A stretch of DNA of 64,000 nt from Leptodactylus fallax (lineage: Eukaryota > Chordata > Amphibia > Anura > Leptodactylidae), in the NCBI GenBank assembly GCA_947044405.1, contig CAMRHE010000028.1, positions 4,757,501 through 4,821,500 on the forward strand, given 5' to 3'. Positions 12,186 through 23,679 of the stretch are shown one piece after another. Within the stretch, counting starts at the first letter, position 1, and every line of letters starts with the position of its first letter. Under the pieces are notes generated by a model that saw nothing but the letters and a program-made list of their open reading frames with translations, ran no database searches and was not told the DNA's origin. A program made the translations under genes and the position numbers.

Positions 12186-13132
12186 TAATGTCCCTGTACT
12201 GAGACATCACTGTGTATTATCCCTGTACTGTGACGTCACTGTGTATTATCCCTGTACTGTGACATCACTGTGTATTATCTCTGTACTGTGACATCGCTGT
12301 GTGTATTATCTCTGTACTGTGACATCACTGTGTATTATCTCTGTACTGTGACATCGCTGTGTGTATTATCTCTGTACTGTGACATCACTGTGTATTATCT
12401 CTGTACTGTGACATCACTGTGTGTATTATCCCTGTACTGTGACATCACTGTATGTATTATCCCTGTACTGTGACATCACCGTGTGTATTATCTCTATACT
12501 GTGACATCGCTGTGTGTATTATCTCTGTACTGTGACATCACTGTGTATTATCTCTGTACTGTGACATCACTGTGTGTATTATCTCTATACTGTGACATCG
12601 CTGTGTGTATTATCTCTGTACTGTGACATCACTGTGTATTATCTCTATACTGTGACGTCACTGTGTATATTATCTCTATACTGTGACATCGCTGTGTGTA
12701 TTATCCCTGTACTGTGACATCACTGTGTGCATTATCCCTGTACTGTGACATCACTGTGTGGCATTATCTCTGTACTGTGACATCACTGTGTGCATTATCC
12801 TTGTACTGTGACATCACTGTTTTGTATTATCCCTGTACTGTGACATCACAGTATTTATTATCCGTGTACTGTGACATCACTGTGTGTATTATCCCTGTAC
12901 TATGACATCACTGTGTGTATTATCCCTGTACTGTGACATCACTGTGTGTATTATCCCTGTACTATGACATCAGTGTGTGTATTATCCCTGTACTGTGACA
13001 TCACTGTGTGCATTATCCCTGTACTATGACATCACTGTGTTTATTATCTCTGTACTGTGACATCATTGTGTGTATTGTCCCTGTACTGTGACATCACTGT
13101 GTATATTATCTCTGTACTGTGACATCACTGTG
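12186..13132 (-). repeat. 31-bp minisatellite array B, inverted relative to array A
   Basis: The unit on the plus strand is CTGTACTGTGACATCACTGT, GTGTATTATCC, the reverse complement of the 1361-2490 unit. It has about 31 copies with 29- and 31-bp variants. Apparent ORFs (YYLCTVTSLC repeats) are artefacts. Confidence 0.95.
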
Positions 13133-13834
13133 ATGTGGGATATATGATATATACAGGGATAATCATCATCCTGCAATAGCCGGAGTCAGCGGCAGAACAT
13201 GTGTATACTACTGCCACCTAGTGACAAAGAGCTAAACAATACAAGTTATGTAAATTTTATGATTTACAATGCAGGTTTTAATGGGGTCATCCACTTAGAT
13301 GATCACTGTCTACACAGGACATATGGACATCATAGAAGGACGTCCTGAGCTCCCGATTACCCCAAGAGGTAAGTCCTCGATCGTATATTGTCACAGGGGT
13401 ATTATTATAATATCATCCTATCCTGTTTCTCAATCTCAAAGTCAATGGATTTGACCCATGCAACTAATATGAAATGTAGTCAATAACTTCAGGGGTAGGT
13501 CGGCAGTCAGAATATCGGAAGAGGGGCAGAGAGGAGGTAACAGGAAAGCAGAAACAATAAGTGACCAAATATCTCAGCCCCATGACCACGGTTAATATCA
13601 ATGATATGGCATAAGTTCCATATGGATCTAGTCTTCATTAGGTAACTGGACAGGGGGAAGGGGAGATGTGCCCCAGGGGCAGGGGGTGCAGAGAAGATAA
13701 CATCAGGCAAGACTAAATTTTTCATTTCAAATAATTTTACAATAAAAATTCTCCTCTGTTCAATATTGAGGTCACATACTTGTTATTGCGCCCCCTGGTG
13801 TTATTTCAATTCCTTTGCAGAACGTCCTGTTAAC
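13133..13834. other. Gene-free stretch, nothing recognised
   Basis: No repeat end, exon or RNA gene seen. It has moderate AT content and an ACTGCCACCTAGTG phrase also typical of other local repeats. Confidence 0.4.
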
Positions 13835-13995
13835 ACGTTCAGTGCTGAACAGAATTTGGATAAACAAAACACGAAAATACTCATAACAGCGCCGATCAGA
13901 TGACGGATATCATAGGGCTTTACAGATCTGGTGACAGCGCCGATCAGATGATGGAGGTCATTGGGCTTCTTAGACTTGATGAGGACAAATGGAAA
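13835..13995. mobile_element. Half copies of the 23680-23961 MITE
   Basis: Two adjacent end fragments share CAGCGCCGATCAGATGA and AATTTGGATAAACAAAACAC with the right arm of the intact element at 23680-23961. Confidence 0.6.
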
Positions 13996-15424
13996 CCCGG
14001 CAGCTGGGGTGAGGGTAAAATAAAAATAAATTTAAATTCCCCTATCCCAGATCCCTTGTACTTCCAGACCAGATGTGGAGAGATTCATGAGTGATCGGTG
14101 ATGTATCAGGGTAATGTCATCAGTTCTTACCCGCAGCGGTCACGTGAGCCTCTCCAGTTTTGGCCTGACCAGTCCCGGCAATGGAGAGAACAGGGTCCGG
14201 GGCTGTACAGCAAAGTGTCGGGGATAAGGCACTTTTTTTTTTTTATTTTACACCCCTGGATTTTGACTTTTCCTTTAACAAAATGTTCTGAGACAATGGC
14301 CTTGTACGTCCATATCTGTGACCACATCATACAACCCAGAACACGACAGAACATTCCGGTTTATCGCCTTCTGCATTACGTGGCAACAAGTAGGCAGATT
14401 GGACTTTCTGACATGAATGGAGAACTTTTTTTTTTTTTTTTGAAGACAACAACCTGACAGAATGTGGGCAGAACTTCCAGCTCCATTACACTTGTGAGAT
14501 GTTCTTTGTACTTTGCGTGGATTATAAGAGAGATAAGTGACTGAGTCATCCCGGGCCCCCACACGCACCGCCGCTCCGGCTTGTCTTACACGCTTACCCA
14601 TCTGTATAATGCCACAAGGAGTGACATGTGATGAATTACTTTTTAGTACGAGTCTGCAGACATGTCATGTGCAAACTCCTCATCTATCGGGTCTGGAGAC
14701 AATCGTAGAGGGGGTATAACCTGTGGAAGAGTTCTTCACTCTTCCACTACTTTCAATGGCTAACACGGTACAACATTATACCGTATAACCTGCGCACCAA
14801 TACAGGGGTTATCCAAGACCCCAAATGTTTTGGATACTGATGACCCGTCCACAGGATAGGTCATCAGTAGAGAAGAGGGAAGCGATTTGGATTGAACTGG
14901 ATTTGACCGGAGTTTTCCAAAACTTTTGAGCTTGACCCAAACTTGAAACGTTTGGGGTCCTTCACCCATGAAACACTCTTGAATCTCTTCAGTTCAGTTT
15001 TCACCATGACACTATCTGGTGTGTGTAGGTTACGCGGCCGCAGAGTAATGGCGGCGCTGACAGGTGAGGTCAGGTGGGGTCGGTGCAGTTTCCATAAGAC
15101 GCGCTCCGCTGCATAGGTGGAGAGTCAGACAGAACATTGTGTTTTCTAAGCACTGAGTCAGATCTGCAGTATCAGCTCCCCCCCGGTGAGATCGCCTCAT
15201 CTGACATGTCTGTTACACAATACAACGTTCCTTCAGATCTTACAACCTGTTTGGCAGTAATGGCGGAGGATCTGGAGACGTCATCCCGCAGTAATATGGA
15301 TTTCTCAGGGATTCTACTCCCCACAATAAAATCTATTTTGCTTTTGTGTCATCGTATCCCAAGAACCAGAACATTTTTATTTCCCCGTCCACGTAACTTG
15401 TAGTTTTCACCGGTACCATTGTCG
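13996..15424. other. Unrecognised gene-free stretch
   Basis: It contains two poly(T) runs (14232-14243, 14427-14440), a TTAA-type fragment at 14800-14880 (AGGATAGGTCATCAGT) and a CpG-bearing patch at 15035-15115. No convincing exon on either strand. Confidence 0.4.
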
Positions 15425-15815
15425 GGCGCATTACAGAGCCGTAACTTGAAGCGTCTGGGCCCCAATGCAAAACAGGTCACAGGGTCCCCTCTTACTATGG
15501 GCTATCTATAATACTGGTGTCTTCTTATGTTGTAGAGAGGCCTTTGGGCCCCCTGAGGCTCCAGGGCCCGGTAGCAATTGTTACCGGAGGAGGTTCTGGG
15601 ACATTGCAGCGGCGCTTCTATTACTTGAATAGGAGAGGCTGCACGCGCTCCCCGTCCACTGCACCAGCCCCCGTTGCCTGGAGGCTGCTGGAACATCTGA
15701 TTGGTGTGGGGTCCGGATATTGGGCCCCCACAGATCACATGCTGAAAATCCCATTTGAGGCTGGAAAATCGCTTTTAAACATCCCTATTTTATGGGATTA
15801 AAGGGGTTTTCCGGG
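15425..15815. repeat. Interspersed repeat (GGGCCCC plus GCAGCGCCGC family)
   Basis: 15425-15590 matches 8880-9060 and 40555-40690. 15590-15790 (ATTGCAGCGGCGCTTCTATT, TACTTGAATAGGAG) matches 18440-18790 and 27297-27715. It ends at TTAAAGGGGTTTTCCGGGC. Confidence 0.65.
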
Positions 15816-16383
15816 CAAAAAAAAAATCATTTTTCAAAAAAGGTCTGTTATTGCTATTAATGGGTTAATAAGTGCACCCAAATACCTTTAGCAGTGTTTT
15901 GAGTGATTTCTGGGGTTCTCTTTGAGCTCCTGGCATCTTCTGCATTTGTTTACATTGCCATCTTCCTGTTCTGTGCTTTCCTACAACTACCATGATGCAT
16001 TGGGGGCGTCACTCATAGCTAACTCACACCACCTCCCTCTCTCACTCCCTCCCCCTCCCTTTCTTACTCACACCTCCTCCCTGTTTCCCTAGCTAGCCCG
16101 CCCACTACACCCTCAGCAGCCATCTTTAGACTCCTAGTTCTCACTCAATAACCTTCTCCTTTGGCTGTAATACTGTAATCACCTCCATATATCATCATTA
16201 CAGTCACACAGAGAAAGCTTCAGAACAACAATGAATGATGCTTTTTTGGCATTTGGTAGATTATATATATATATATATATATATACACATACATATATAA
16301 ACAGTATAACATGCTCCACAGTGGCACCTGTACAGTATAATATGCTCCACAGTGGCCCCCGCATAGTATAATATGCTCCACAG
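15816..16383. other. Gene-free stretch with an (AT)n microsatellite
   Basis: A (TA)n run lies at 16261-16286. 16310-16383 begins a CAGTATAATATGCTCCACAG array that resumes at 16880. 15830-16160 is unassigned. Confidence 0.5.
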
Positions 16384-17025
16384 TGCATACCTCCAAACCG
16401 TCCTGGATTCAGGGTATTATCCTGCTGTCCCAGTCAGTGGGAGGTATGTCCCAATTTCAACTCATCTGTGTCCGAAGGCCACAGATGAGTTGAATACAGT
16501 GGTGAAGCAGGAGCCATCCAAGGACAGCTCCTGCTTCACCACTGTGCCCTGTGTGCTCCGGCCCAGGGAGTTGTAAGCACGATGTGATGGTGTCACTCAC
16601 ATCTCGCCTGCAGCTCCCTGAAGCCTCTGGAAGCAGAGACCTCAGACAGAGCATCAGGGGAGCGAGGAGAGGTGAGTATTAGTGCTTTTTTTTTTTGTGT
16701 TAAACATTGGCAGATGAAGAGGGACATTAACCTGGGGGGGGGGGGGCACTGAATGAAGACATTAAACTGCGGGAAACTGGAGCGACTGTAGGTAATTATA
16801 CCGTGTGGGGGCACAAAGAGAAATGGATGAGAAAAGGCAGAGTCAATGTAGAAGTGGGTGGGGCTAAATTTTCTGCAGCGCACTATGCTCCACAGTGGCC
16901 CCTGCACATTATGATGTTCCACAGTGGCCTCTGCACAGTATAATATGCTCCACGGTGGCCCCTGCACAGTATATTCTCCACAGTGGCCCCTACACATTAT
17001 AATGCTCCACAGTGGCCCCCCTTTG
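16384..17025 (+). repeat. Composite repeat: leader plus array, copy 2
   Basis: The leader, from GCATACCTCCAAACCGTCC, contains GGTATGTCCCAATTTCAACT and GTGAGTATTAGTGC, paralleling 3985-4290. Degenerate units follow (GGGACATTAACCTG; then, on the other strand, GCTCCACAGTGGCCCCTGCA). A G-run lies at 16735-16746. Confidence 0.6.
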
Positions 17026-17695
17026 GAGGAGGAGTCCTGGAAGTGCTGATCCTGCCCCCACAGATATAGCCCTGATCTCAACATCGTCCAGTCTGTCTGG
17101 GATGACATGAAGAGACAGAAGGATTGGAGAAAGCAACATCCACAGAAGATCTGTGCTTAGTTCTCCAAGATGGCGGCGGGAACAACCTCCCTGCCCAGTT
17201 CTGCCAAAAACTGTATGTACCTAGAAGAGAGCAAAGGTCACACCAAATATTGATGGGATTTACATTTCTCTTCTTCATTCCCTTCATATGACATGTCATA
17301 CAGCGCCCCCCTTTTGTACATCCCACTTTTCACAATCTTCAGACATGCCACTGATAAAACGGTGTTAATGAGGACATGCGAATACTCAGGCTCTCAGATA
17401 CAAGACATACGCACAGATCTCAGGACTAGATCAGGATCCTCTGGTTTCCCACTTGGCAGCAGAGATGACTTATAATGTGCACTGACCAGTGATTGAATGA
17501 TTGCACAATTCAAATGGAATGGTTGACACCTAGTGGTCATAAGTGGTAATGCAGATTTATATTTGTTGCTGTTTTTCAGGAGGTGGAATATGGTCATAAA
17601 TAAACTCACCACAAAGTATCTATAAGGCAGTTTTACACTTTGCAGGGGTTGTAAATAAGCCACATAGTGTTAGTGCGGTCTAGTGGCAGATATAA
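17026..17695. other. Gene-free stretch, nothing recognised
   Basis: No repeat family ends or exon-like segments recognised. A long frame from 17108 leftward runs into the array and is not coding. Confidence 0.4.
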
Positions 17696-17830
17696 CATGA
17701 TACAAGAAACAAAGCGTATCCATTAAAGGAACACTAAAGTGCACATACCGTATATATAACATGCTACAAAAAAAAAAACAAAGCGTATCTATTAAAGGAA
17801 CACTAAACATAGAACGTGCACATATATATA
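17696..17830 (+). repeat. Direct duplication of about 65 bp
   Basis: ACAAAGCGTATCCATTAAAG then GAACACTAAA appears twice (17709-17738 and 17779-17808), with a GCACATA...TATATATAACAT flank shared by both. Confidence 0.75.
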
Positions 17831-17924
17831 ACATTTTTCAAGTTGTCCTCTCTACTCCTCTGTAAGACAACAGGCTGCAGCAGGAGCCTCTCCCCCATCT
17901 CTACAAATATCAGATGACTGCTTA

Positions 17925-18145
17925 TGTTAATAACCATGCATGTGAGGCTGGTCCAAGCATTCAAGAAACAGCGCCACACCTGCACATGGATTACTTCTGG
18001 TATTGCAGCCCAGCTCCATCGAAGTCAATAGATCTGACCTAAAACTACAAACAATGCAAAACCACATACAAGCTTTGGACAGACATGGCGCTGTTTTTGG
18101 AAGAAAGCAGCCATGTTTTCTATTCTTGATCAACCCCTTTAAGAT
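17925..18145. mobile_element. CATGGC palindromic MITE, partial
   Basis: It contains GGTATTGCAGCCCAGCTCCA, GGACAGACATGGCGCTGTTT and AGCAGCCATGTTTTCTATTC, ending at ATCAACCCCTTTAA. Sister copies lie at 31340-31497, 33860-34050, 34345-34494, 34965-35180, 36995-37225 and 44640-44822. Confidence 0.6.
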
Positions 18146-18439
18146 GGAATGGTCTGTACTGCAAGCAGAGGCCTAGAAATTTGGAAGATATTGTATCTTT
18201 GTACCTACAACCATGAAAGTCTACACCTGGGACTTTAAAATGCTTGTTCTTTAACCTGTTGAATACAAAGAGCATAGCACGGATAACCCATTGAATTTAT
18301 AATTTTTGCATTTTTGAATATTTTAAAAAAATTTAAAACTCTTTTTTTATTAGATTGCTTGCACCATAGACAACAATTCTACTACATTGCAGTCTATGAT
18401 AAAATCCCTGTATAACTATTGGAGCCTGCCAACCAAACG
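18146..18439. other. Gene-free stretch, AT-rich
   Basis: AT-rich sequence with no feature I can support. Confidence 0.35.
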
Positions 18440-18790
18440 GCTCCCGTGATCTTTTGGTGTGGGAGCCATTTGGATGGAGGGAGTGAAAGTAAAAAGTGCT
18501 GGAAGCTGGTGCAGTGGATGGGGATCACGTGCAGACTCTTCTATTCATAGGATAGGTGCGGCTCAGCAGCCCTGTCCACTGTATAGCGGGGACTCTGGGA
18601 TATTGCAGCGCCGCTACTATTACTTGGACAGGAACAGCCTGAACGCACTCCACGTCCACTGCACCAGCCTCCAGCACCTAGAGGCTGCCGGAACAGCTGA
18701 TCTGTGTGTGTTCCAGGTGTCGTACCCCACAGATCTTACACTGATGACATACCCTGTGGACAGTTGAGGAGGTCAGAAAACCTCTTTAAG
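18440..18790. repeat. Interspersed repeat (GCAGCGCCGC family)
   Basis: GATATTGCAGCGCCGCTACT, ATTACTTGGACAGGA and ACTGATGACATACCCTGTGG match the repeats at 15590-15790 and 27297-27715. Confidence 0.6.
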
Positions 18791-19349
18791 GACAAATATT
18801 TTCAATTAATCGTCCAACCCTATTGAAAAGGTAACCATGTAATACATCACCTCCCCTGTGGTGGCGCTACAGGTAAATACTGAGTGTTGTTCTACAGACT
18901 AGATCTCAGGGGGTCCCAGCAGTGAGATACCCTGTGATTGCTTTAACATAATGGGACCCATCCAGTAAAAAGGGCTTGTAGATAATGGAGAACCCCTTTA
19001 AAGTAATGTTAAAGGGGCAATGTTCCTTCTTCCCTCACATTTCTTATGTACAGACACGAGTTTAGAAGTAGAAGGGATGATTTGTAGGGATGTGACATAA
19101 GAAGGATGACACTGGAGGATGCATGACAAGGCCTGACCTACTTACCACCCGGCCTCATATCCTGCTAATTGGTTACATTCCCAAATGAAATTTTGATAGA
19201 AACTCTATACTGTATGTGAGATGGAAAAGAGATAATGTCCCGCATCAATTCCCCGTCCGCTCCTTCCAGCCTCCACTCTTAAAGTGACATCTACATATTA
19301 CAGAAAGTTCACTGAGACTCGTAGAACGGGTAAATGGTAGATCTATACT
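18791..19349. other. Gene-free stretch before the L2 element
   Basis: It includes TTAA-type ends at about 18990-19015 (AACCCCTTTAAAG) and nothing else I recognise. Confidence 0.4.
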
Positions 19350-20995
19350 GTATATGTGCTCTTTGACAGACTACAGTCAGGCTTCAGACCCCCATCACTA
19401 CACAGAAACTGCCCTAAACAAGGTCACAAATGACCTTCTAACTGCCAAAGCCAAACGTCACTATTCTGTCCTCCTCCTCCTCGACCTCTCCTCTGCCTTT
19501 GACACAGTCGTCCATTCCCTTCTGTTAGAAATGCTTTCATCCCTTGGCATCTCTGACCTGGCCCTTTCCTGGATCTCCTCATACCTCACCAACCGCATAT
19601 TCAGTGTCTCCCACTCGCACACCACCTCCTCACCACGCCCTCTTTCTGTAGGTGTCCCCCAAGGCTCCGTCCTAGGACCCCTCCTGTTCTCCATCTACAC
19701 ACTAGGCTTTGGCCAACTCCTAGAATCCCATGGTTTCCATTACCATTGCTATGCTGACGACAAGCAAATATATCTCTCTGGACCAGACATTACCTCCCTG
19801 TTGTCCAGAGTCCCAGAATGTCTAGCAGCCGTAGCCTCCTTTCTCTCCTCCCGCTTTCTCAAACTCAATATGGAGAAAACGGAGTTTATAATCTTCACCC
19901 CTCCACGCAAGATCCCCCTACCTGACCCATCTATCAAAATTAATGGAACCACACTCATCCCAGTCCCACAGGCCCGCTGCCTTGGGATAACCTTAGACTC
20001 TGACCTATCCTTCAAGTCGCATATTCAAACCCTCAACACCTCCTGCCGCCTCCAACTCAAGAACATCCACCGAATCCGCTCCTTCCTCAACTCTGAAACT
20101 ACAAAGATGCTAGTCCACGCCCTCATAATCTCCCGCTTAGACTACTGTAACACCCTTCTCCATGGCCTCCCAGCTAACACTCTCACCCCCCTCCAGTCCA
20201 CCTTAAACTGTGCTGCTCGCCTAATACACCTCTCCCCCCGTTCTTCATCGGCCGCCCCCTCTGCCAATCCCTTCACTGGCTACCTATCGCCCAGCGAATA
20301 GAGTTCAAACTACTAACGCTGACATACAAAGCCATCCACAACCTGTCCCCTCCATATATCTCCGACCTAATCTCCTGCTACCTGCCCACATGTAACCTCC
20401 GATCCTCCAAAGACCTCCTACTCCGCTCTGCTCTTATCCGCTCTTCACACAACCGTCTCCAAGACTTCTCCTGTGCATCCCCCATACTCTGGAACTCATT
20501 ACCAAGACACATAAGACTGTCCCCCACAATCACAAGCTTCAAGAAGGCCCTGAAGACTCACCTATTCAGGAAGGCCTACAACCTCCAATAACACTACTGT
20601 CACCACACCACCACCTGTACAGTCTCTACCCCCACCTTCTGTCTCTATGCCTCTTCCCTCATAGATTGTAAGCCCTTGCGGGCAGGGCCCTCTATCCCAC
20701 TGTGCCAGTTGGTCACTGTTAGTATTATATTTGTCTTGTATATTTTGTGTACCGTATGTAAATCCGTAAATGTAAAGCACCATGGAATTAATATAATAAT
20801 GTAAAGCACCATGGAATTAATATAATAATGTACAGCACCATGGAATTAATATAATAATGTACAGAGCACCATGGAATTAATATAATAATGTAAAGCACCA
20901 TGGAATTAATATAATAATGTACAGCACCATGGAATTAATGGTGCTATATAAATAAACAATAATAATAATAATAGTAATAATAATAATAATAATAT
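19350..20995 (+). mobile_element. L2/CR1-type LINE, 5'-truncated, reverse transcriptase and 3' end
   Basis: An open frame at 19354-20301 (315 codons) covers most of the reverse transcriptase. [12 protein letters not shown] (about 42-53) gives the first catalytic Asp, [15 protein letters not shown] (about 99-113) is the B block, and YADD is at 133-136. [13 protein letters not shown] follows. A frameshift near 20256 moves the rest ([19 protein letters not shown]) into another frame, ending at 20589-20591. A second shift near 19390 breaks the N-terminal QSGFRP block. The 3' end has the L2-like GGTGCTATATAAATAAA and an (AAT)n tail. It is an inactive copy. Confidence 0.92.
20770..20945 (+). repeat. 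29-bp minisatellite inside the L2 3' end, about 6 copies
   Basis: The unit is AATGTAAAGCACCATGGAAT, TAATATAAT (28-31 bp variants). The same unit is expanded in the L2 tail at 53484-53996. Confidence 0.9.
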
Positions 20996-21300
20996 ATGAA
21001 GAACATAAAGAGGAACTCTAATAAAACAGGAAATCCTCTATTGTTATTCTTCATTAAAGGGGACCATAAAAAGTGGCATCATACTGTGTGGGGGCCATAA
21101 AAGGTGGCATTATACTGTGTGTGGGCCATAAAATGTGGCATTATACTGTGTGGGGGCCCTAAAAGACAGCATTATAATGTGTGGGGGCTATAAAAGGAAG
21201 CAATGTACCATGTGGGGCTATAAAAGGGGACAACATAATGTGCGCGGACCAGTAAAGGGGGCATTATACTATGTGAGGGCCAATAATGGGGAATTTCTTG
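20996..21300 (+). repeat. GGCATTATACTGTGTGGGG degenerate array
   Basis: About six loose units of 35-45 bp (GTGGGGGCCATAAAAGGTGG) belong to the CATTATACTGTG family of 4.3 and 16.9 kb. Confidence 0.7.
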
Positions 21301-21953
21301 ACCTGCAAATTGATGACAGGTTTGGGAAAGAGGGGCGTGGCTTAGAATAGGGAATACATTGCTGATTGTTGGGGCTCCGACTGCATTGTAGTCTAAAAAC
21401 AGAACTTTCTCAACAGTACAAGACTCCGGAAACTCAGGAATAAATCAGAATGTGACGCGCCAAATATAGCAAGGTAAGTGTGAAAGCAAATAAGATGTAA
21501 ATAGCAAGGAACAAGATCTGGAAGACGAGAAAACAAAGGTGCGAAGAGACATCACAGTGACAGGAGCCTCCGCCTGTCATCTGCCCAATGTGACCCATAA
21601 AAGGACCCGGTAACTCTACGACCATATAGAACAGATGACACGGACTACACACAATGTCTGGGGGGGTCCGGCTTAAAAAACCTCTTTGTACATGAAGGGT
21701 ACACAGAGCACCCCTCACCCTGGGAAACCCATCTGTGAATTACATGGGCAGCCCACAAATATCTATATAATCTCTCCCATGGCAGCGCTGCTGGATTGAT
21801 TTTCAGATTATAGTTCATGTGTGATGTCATCAGTATGATGCCATCAGTATGTTCCCTGGGCCCTCCTATCAGTCAGTATATAAACCCTGCATTTATCACA
21901 TGCCTCATACTGTTAGATGGTCCAATAGATGCACCTTGAAAAAAAACAACATA
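21301..21953. other. Gene-free stretch, nothing recognised
   Basis: Open frames on both strands here lack any family resemblance. No repeat ends seen. Confidence 0.4.
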
Positions 21954-22185
21954 ATTGGATATATGCAAATGAGGCTAAAGTGCAATGGGGGCGGACCACA
22001 GCTCCCATGGGCTCCAACCAGGAAACACCAGGCACATGTGCAGGAAATGAACAAGCAGCATCATGGCTGTAGGATAGGCTGTTACGCAAGTGTACAAGGG
22101 CGACTATTCACACCTGGAGCCCTTGGAGTCTCTGACACGCCCCTATTGCACTTGAGCCTCATTTGCATATTTCAAAAACTGCTTT
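21954..22185. mobile_element. Palindromic MITE with octamer motifs in its ends
   Basis: The left end TATGCAAATGAGGCTAAAGT then GCAATGGGGGCG is inverted against CGCCCCTATTGCACTTGAGC then CTCATTTGCATA. Both ends carry ATGCAAAT/ATTTGCAT. The inner sequence is unrelated to a transposase. Confidence 0.8.
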
Positions 22186-22850
22186 TTCAAGGAGAAGGTG
22201 CATCTGCTGGACTATGTAAAGGTATGAAGTTGCTCGGTATAATGTCCCCTACAATGCACTGTGGCTGGTTTGATATTGTGCTCCCTGGTCGGTGACTCCC
22301 TTTAAGTAGCGCCGTGATAGTCGCCAACTAGTGGACACTCATATGCGCAGCGCTTAATATTTCTCCAAGGAGGCAAAATCTGACTTTATAAGTAGAAAAT
22401 ATGAAAGTCAACAAATTATTATTCTGACCGCTGTGTGCAGTGAATTGTTGGATACCACAAACCTGCCCAATATTCTGAAATAGAGGTTATGACATCATCA
22501 GGAATGAGTGACAGCGCACTCGCTGCTATATAACGGATATGACCTTGGGCAGGTTAGTTAATCATCCACCGCCGGTCCAGTTTCCCTGCCTGACAGAAAT
22601 ACATTTCTCAGGTTCCAGGTGACTAGTTAGTGATCGCTCCCCCCGTAACCCTCCACGTCGAGGGTCAAGACGTAAGAAGCTGGCGTCAGCTATTTCTTTA
22701 TTAGGCACTACATGTAAAGGGCCCTTTAAGACGTCTCCTTATTCTTTCCAGTGCAGCAGTTTCCTATGAATTAATCTGTTCATCCTGAGCTTCCTAGTTC
22801 AGATAAAGTAAAATGTCAAAACTAAAGATCTGCAAGACGTGCTGGGACAA
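22186..22850. other. Repeat-poor block, candidate conserved non-coding element
   Basis: 22320-22480 and 22560-22830 lack repeat ends and contain AACAAATTATTATTCTGACC and CCTATGAATTAATCTGTTC. Possible regulatory sequence; not tested. Confidence 0.25.
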
Positions 22851-23384
22851 TATGGCCTCTTGTAGGCGTTGGCTCTGTATTTGGCCATGTGGAGCAGTTG
22901 CAGGCCTAGTTTTATTCTATGGTGCTGTTCACACTGATCATATTCTGCATGCACTGTATATCAGCACTGACTGCAGTATGGTGCATTATATGGCTTAGTA
23001 TTGTGCCCAGACACATGGACCAGTTCAGGGTATGCAGATCTGGAGTATCTCCTGGCTCACAGGCTTAATGTGCACCATGATGCGGTGTGAACAGAGCTCA
23101 AACACAACAATGCTCCTTAGACACTGTGAAAGACTGAGCGACTATAGTCATGCTAATATGGCCGCCATAGCTAGGGGTGACACTAGATGGGAACTGTATT
23201 GAAAATTGGTTGTCACTTTTCAAATAAAGAGATATTACTAAAAGAAAACCCTATTCAATACAATTTCTATATATTCAACTGAATTGGAGAATGCAAGGGT
23301 TAATATTTACATATTATTTATATTTTATTCTCTTTATAGGCGTCCTGTCCGAAATCCTGATGTCAATGCTTGCAAAGTAGCAAT
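22851..23384. other. Gene-free stretch, nothing recognised
   Basis: 22900-23110 carries a loose inverted pair (TGCACTGTATATCAGCACTG / TGTGCACCATGATGCGG) but no clear element boundary. Confidence 0.35.
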
Positions 23385-23675
23385 GCTGGGGCATCTTATC
23401 TTAGAACTCCACTCTGTAACGTCCCTCTGTTATTATTCCTGGAAATGTATAGATTGACAACAGGGTGTTACCACACTGTGACACTGTCCAATCATTTCTG
23501 ATAGTGTCAGACTGTGTAGGGGCACATCCTAATGACAAGTAGAATGGTTAAACCCAGTTTATTGAAATATTTCCCGGAGGAGTAACAGAGGAAATTTACA
23601 AAACAGAATTCTAAGGGAATACAAGTATGTACTAAATTAGACACGTCAGGAAAGATGACAGGCCCTCTTCATTTG
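23385..23675. mobile_element. Palindromic MITE (GGAGGAATAACAGAGG family), copy 3
   Basis: CTCTGTTATTATTCCTGGAA near the left is inverted against TTCCCGGAGGAGTAACAGAG near the right, with CACTGTCCAATCATTTCTGA in the middle. This is the clearest of the three copies. Confidence 0.75.
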
Positions 23676-23679
23676 TTTG

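Noticed and set aside
12270..12905. Repetitive proteins of YYLCTVTSLC type
   Set aside because: Pure translation of the 31-bp minisatellite.
1361..13132. TGATGTCA in each 31-bp unit as a functional CRE array
   Set aside because: One mismatch from the CRE consensus and present only because the unit repeats; no promoter nearby.
16593..17108. 171-codon frame on the minus strand
   Set aside because: Runs through the CATTATACTGTG-type array; the translated WSI repeats come from it.
19461..20015. Minus-strand frames opposite the LINE reverse transcriptase
   Set aside because: Shadows of the sense reverse transcriptase frame.
21849..22295. 148-codon frame on the plus strand
   Set aside because: Spans a palindromic MITE; no family resemblance.
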